Origin: Macrostomum hystrix
Lineage: Eukaryota > Platyhelminthes > Macrostomidae
Assembly (NCBI GenBank): GCA_950097015.1
Contig: CATNEN010000038.1
Location: forward strand, 22,010,001 to 22,074,000
DNA: 64,000 nt
Direction of reading: 5' to 3'
In this document: positions 59,549 to 64,000 of the stretch, one piece after another
How the letters are laid out: every line of letters starts with the position of its first letter
How positions within the stretch are numbered: the stretch's first letter is position 1
The notes under the pieces: generated by a model
Seen by the model: only the letters and a program-made list of their open reading frames with translations
What the model was told of the DNA's origin: nothing
The model's database searches: none
Position numbers and translations under genes: made by a program

Positions 59549-60220
59549 TAGTATTGACTAATCGCTGTCACAATTCTAAAATCTACGAGTGCACTATCCA
59601 TCAAAAAAATTCACTATTTCGAATCTGCTATCACGAATAAAACTATTAATCATCGTAATATTATAAATAACGTTAAATAGTCGCAAATTAAGCGTTAAAA
59701 ATCTGATCAATCACAGAAACGCATAAAAATTAACGCATTGGGCATGATCGAGACCGCAACCCGCGACTTCTGAGTAGTGAGACTCCTCAGGCAGCAGTCA
59801 AGTTATAATACAGTGGTCCTTGGCAGCAGTGTACTACAGGAGAATAGCTTTTCCGTGTGTAGTGTGTATTGTTGCCTGCAAGCTCGTCTCATTTTCTTAG
59901 AAAGAAGATCGCAAAAGGGTGCCAGTTGTCTTTTGAGTCGCAGTGACTTTTGAGGGCCAGTGGCTTTTGACACTGGGCGCCACAGTGACAAAGACTGCGA
60001 ATGAGTTGTGAGTTTCAATGACTTTTTGACTGCCAGTGACTTTTGAGCGCCAGTGACTTTTGAATGTCAGTGACTTTTGAGTGAACTTTCCCATGAAAAA
60101 CTGACTGGTGTAGAGAGCGCTAGGTGTCTTTAAGTTTAATCATATTGTGTGGGCTGTTTTAGAAGTGCCAAATTTAGATGTGTGTATTCGATGGTTACAT
60201 ACGGAATTCGCCCCTGGAAC
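59549..60220. other. Intergenic DNA with short CAGTGACTTTTGAG repeats
   Basis: No gene seen. Between about 59930 and 60085 the motif GCCAGTGACTTTTGAG recurs about seven times irregularly. It is similar in inverted orientation to the unit of the array that follows. Confidence 0.5.
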
Positions 60221-60224
60221 CCGC

Positions 60225-60885
60225 GCAGTCAAAAGTGCAACAGTCTAAAAGTCTGGCAGTCAAAAGTGCAACAGTCTAAAAGTCTGGCAGCCAAAAGTGC
60301 AACAGTCTAAAAGTCTGGCAGTCAAAAGTGCAACAGTCTAAAAGTCTGGCAGCCAAAAGTGCAACAGTCTAAAGTCTGGCAGCCAAAAGTGCAACAGTCT
60401 TAAGTCTGGCAGCCAAAAGTGCAACAGTCTAAAAGTCTGGCAGCCAAAAGTGCAACAGTCTTAAGTCTGGCAGCCAAAAGTGCAACAGTCTAAAGTCTGG
60501 CAGCCAAAAGTGCAACAGTCTTAAGTCTGGCAGCCAAAAGTGCAACAGTCTAAAAGTCTGGCAGCCAAAAGTGCAACAGTCTAAAGTCTGGCAGCCAAAA
60601 GTGCAACAGTCTAAAGTCTGGCAGCCAAAAGTGCAACAGTCTTAAGTCTGGCAGCCAAAAGTGCAACAGTCTAAAAGTCTGGCAGCCAAAAGTGCAACAG
60701 TCTAAAGTCTGGCAGCCAAAAGTGCAACAGTCTAAAGTCTGGCAGCCAAAAGTGCAACAGTCTTAAGTCTGGCAGCCAAAAGTGCAACAGTCTAAAAGTC
60801 TGGCAGCCAAAAGTGCAACAGTCTAAAGTCTGGCAGCCAAAAGTGCAACAGTCTAAAGTCTGGCAGCCAAAAGTGCAACTGATGG
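60225..60885. repeat. About 29-bp minisatellite
   Basis: About 23 units of GTCTGGCAGCCAAAAGTGCA followed by ACAGTCTAAA, with length variants of 28-30 bp (TAAAAG, TAAAG, TTAAG). Variants occur in a repeated order from about 60390, indicating block duplication. Confidence 0.97.
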
Positions 60886-61144
60886 GTTTTCTGATCTTTA
60901 AAGCACAATAAGCGTTGACCAATTGCATTCCGATTGTATATATTTTAGTTATAAGCTTTTATTTGAATTCATGTATCATTGAATTCTTAATTGAATTATC
61001 GGATAGAGAGCACACGTATACGAGTTTCAATTAAGTTTTGCCACGTTGGAAAGTTTAATTAGATTAAAGTTTAGAATAGTTTATAATAGAATAGTTAAGA
61101 ATTTTCGAATTTTTCGACATATTGTACGTCGAATAGTCAGTAGA

Positions 61145-61492
61145 TGTGTTTTGGCACATCGGAGAGTTTAATTGGTACACTGTACTAACTTTGGCACATC
61201 GGAGAGTTTAATTGGTACACTGTACTAACTTTGGCACATCGGAGAGTTTAATTGGTACACTGTACTAACTTTGGCACATATCGGAGAGTTTAATTGGTAC
61301 ACTGTACTAACTTTGGCACATCGGAGAGTTTAATTGGTACACTGTACTAACTTTGGCACATCGGAGAGTTTAATTGGTACACTGTACTAACTTTGGCACA
61401 TCGGAGAGTTTAATTGGTACACTGTACTAACTTTGGCACATCGGAGAGTTTAATTGGTACACTGTACTAACTTTGGCACATCGGAGAGTTTA
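61145..61492. repeat. 40-bp minisatellite
   Basis: About nine nearly perfect units of TTTGGCACATCGGAGAGTTT followed by AATTGGTACACTGTACTAAC. One unit carries an extra AT (ACATATCGG). Confidence 0.97.
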
Positions 61493-61499
61493 CGCATAT

Positions 61500-62190
61500 G
61501 AAAGTTGGTAAGCAAGTTTTGGCACATTGGTTAGATTCGGCACATGAACACACTACGCGGATAAGCAAGTTTTGGCACATTGGTACAAGCTTAGGCACAT
61601 GTACACACTATATGTTGGTAAGCAAGTTTTGGCACATTGGTACAAGCTTAGGCACATTTACACACTACGTTGGTAAGCAAGTTTTGGCACATTGGTACAA
61701 GCTTAGCCACATGTACACAACTATGTTGGTAAGCAAGTTTTGGCACATTGGTACAAGCTTAGGCACATGTACACACTATATGTTGGTAAGCAAGTTTTGG
61801 CACATTGGTACAAGCTTAGGCACATTTACACACTACGTAGGTAAGCAAGTTTTGGCACATTGGTACAAGCTTAGCCACATGTACACACTACGTTGGTAAG
61901 CAAGTTTTGGCACATTGGTACAAGCTTAGGCACATGTACACAACTATGTTGGTAAGCAAGTTTTGGCACATTGGTACAAGCTTAGGCACATGTACACACT
62001 ACGTTGGTAAGCAAGTTTTGGCACATTGGTACAAGCTTAGCCACATGTACACACTACGTAGGTAAGCAAGTTTTGGCACATTGGTACAAGCTTAGGCACA
62101 TGTACACACTATGTTGGTAAGCAAGTTTTGGCACATTGGTACAAGCTTAGGCACATTTACACACGATATGTGGGTATAAGCACATTTAGG
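61500..62190. repeat. About 55-bp minisatellite adjacent to the 40-bp array
   Basis: About 12 units of AAGCAAGTTTTGGCACATTG, GTACAAGCTTAGGCACATGT and ACACACTATGTTGGT. It shares TTTGGCACAT and TTGGTAC with the preceding 40-bp array, so one may derive from the other. Confidence 0.96.
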
Positions 62191-63305
62191 CTCATTGGTG
62201 GGACTAAATTGTTAATTAGCATGAGTGAGATGTGACAACTTTTTACTATAAGTTTTATGAATTTAATAAGCTGAAGTATACAGGTAAGGCAATAACATGT
62301 AACATATACCACATATTGGTGTTTATTCTTACTTTAGGACACAAAAATGGAATGTATAGCGCTGTTGATAATAACAATTGTATATACAGTATGGCAAGCA
62401 GTAAAGCAGCTCAAACATTCGCCTAATGTCAAGCTAATGTCACGTGTACATAATGACGGCGATTAGTTTCGGCAGACCTGATGTACACGTAGAGATACCG
62501 TGCCGATCGCCTTCGCGATGTCCAACGAGATTACATGACTAGACTGTTGAAAGGAAGGATGCAGCTCTAGGGTGCACCAAATATCTAAACTAGTTATTAG
62601 GTTTTCTATGTCAGTATAATATAATACGAGCAAGTGCTTCACCCCCTCATTTGGTAGGTAATTTTCTGCATTTTATATCCGAATGGAAATAGAGACAGAT
62701 GCTAAACTTGTGTAGGCGCTTTGAGAGGCCATGCATTAGCGGAGGGTATTGTATTCTATTGAATTTTGGCAGGCTCTGTACAATTAGCAATCGAGGCACG
62801 AGACAGCGGCCAACCGTGCGACAACACGTGCTCGGCAGTGCAGGTTAACAATGGCTGCAGGGTCAAAAAGCTCGTTTATGCTAGACCCTGAGCAATTCCA
62901 ATTATTGCTCACAATTGAATATCACGCAAGATGCGACTCGTTATTTATTAAGTGAATCGTGAGTGGCACACAATTTAGTCTGCACGACAGAACACGCAGG
63001 TTACAGTACTCAAAATCTCGTTGCTTCTCACTGTTTTGCTTCTCGCGTTCTCGCGTGTCGTCCGCTGCACGTGTCAAAAGTTTTCAACAAATTTCATCGC
63101 CAGTGAAGAATAATAGCCAGACTAATGGCTGCAGTTCTGGAGAGATAGGCTGTGCGTTGAGTCATTGACAATATAGTTTCTTTTGCTATTCTAAAATACG
63201 TAAACAACATTTTATGATCACCCTCGAACTTTCCTGGCCTTGTAAGTATGCCAGGAATTTTACTCGACAATACATTACAATGAAGTCCAGATTTATGATG
63301 CAACG
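62191..63305. other. Intergenic DNA, no firm gene
   Basis: Mixed sequence without recognisable coding homology. It holds a perfect 10-bp inverted repeat at 62442-62490 and one possible first exon at 62851. Confidence 0.5.
62851..62951 (+). CDS. Possible first coding exon of an unknown gene
   Basis: ATG in good context (TTAACAATGG) opens MAAGSKSSFMLDPEQFQLLL and 14 further residues, then reaches AA|GTGAAT, a possible donor, just before an in-frame TGA. No family recognised. The next exon, if any, would lie beyond the array at 63310 or outside the window. Weak. Confidence 0.2.
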
Positions 63306-63307
63306 GG

Positions 63308-64000
63308 GATTTCTCGTTGGGGAAAGCTCGGCGGGGAAAGCTCGGCGGCGAAAGCTCGGCGGGGAAAGCTCGGTGGGGAAAGTTCGGAGGGGAAAGTTTG
63401 GCGGGGAAAGCTTGGCGGGGAAAGTTTGGTGGGGAAAGCTCGGTGGGGAAAGTTTGGTGGGGAAAGCTCGGTGGGGAAAGTTTGGTGGGGAAAGTTTGGT
63501 GTGGAAAGTTCGGAGGGGAAAGTTTGGCGGGGAAAGCTTGGCGGGGAAAGTTTGGTGGGGAAAGCTCGGTGGAGAAAGTTTGGTGGGGAAAGCTCGGTGG
63601 GGAAAGCTCGGTGGGGAAAGTTTGGTGGGGAAAGCTCGGTGGGGAAAGTTTGGTGGGGAAAGCTCGGTGGGGAAAGTTTGGTGGGGAAAGCTTGGCGGGG
63701 AAAGCTTGGCGGGGAAAGCTCGGCGGGGAAAGCTCGGCGGGGAAAGCTCGGCGGGGAAAGCTTGGTGGGGAAAGTTTGGTGGGGAAAGTTTGGCGGGGAA
63801 AGTTTGGCGGGGAAAGCTCGGTGGGGAAAGTTTGGCGGGGAAAGCTCGACGGGGAAAGCTCGGTGGGGAAAGTTTGGTGGGGAAAGCTCGGCGGGGAAAG
63901 TTTGGCGGGGAAAGCTCGGTGGGGAAAGTTTGGTGGGGAAAGCTTGGTGGGGAAAGTTTGGTGGGGAAAGTTTGGCGGGGAAAGTTTGGCGGGGAAAGCT
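63308..64000. repeat. 15-bp minisatellite running off the window end
   Basis: About 46 units of GGGGAAAGCTCGGCG and GGGGAAAGTTTGGTG types, with C/T variation at several positions. The array continues past the last base given. Confidence 0.97.

Overview
The window is eukaryotic and comes from an animal. Five spliced genes with GT..AG introns can be rebuilt with reading phase conserved across every junction that could be checked. Their products are metazoan: an interferon regulatory factor (IRF), a cohesin SA/STAG subunit, a TFIIIC subunit related to GTF3C4, an INPP4 phosphoinositide 4-phosphatase and the nucleoporin NUP188. An IRF gene together with tRNA-derived SINEs, a Helitron, hAT-like and Tc1/mariner debris suggests an invertebrate outside the flies and nematodes (perhaps a spiralian). 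The sequence alone does not fix the species.

Layout. 1-3.7 kb: IRF gene (+), six exons, with SINE copies in two introns. 3.7-8.4 kb: AT-rich intergenic DNA holding a degraded Helitron (5842-7294) with the last part of a Pif1-type helicase, and a hAT-like MITE with a perfect 8-bp target duplication nested inside it. 8.4-13.9 kb: STAG gene (+). 14.2-14.6 kb: a TIR element. 16.1-25.2 kb: a 9-kb satellite of about 20-bp units with higher-order structure. 25.35-31.04 kb: GTF3C4-like gene (+). 32.2-42.6 kb: INPP4 gene (+) with an N-terminal PH-like domain. 43.06-56.8 kb: NUP188 (-), 18 exons, tail-to-tail with INPP4, with a probable tiny first exon near 58.17 kb. 57.8-59.6 kb: a MITE, a 157-bp tandem duplication and a Tc1/mariner deletion derivative. 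60.2 kb to the end: four more minisatellites and little else.

The dominant feature is minisatellite DNA. About 19 introns of STAG, GTF3C4, INPP4 and NUP188 are each filled by a tandem array with its own private unit (about 16-60 bp). The neighbouring introns without arrays are short or carry a transposon. Several arrays begin within a few bases of the 5' splice site, and some units resemble splice-site sequence. Intron growth here seems to occur by local tandem amplification rather than by transposon spread.

The five genes do not form a pathway. They act in transcription, chromatin cohesion, Pol III transcription, phosphoinositide signalling and the nuclear pore, and look like ordinary neighbours. 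Nearly all long open frames other than these exons are translations of tandem repeats.
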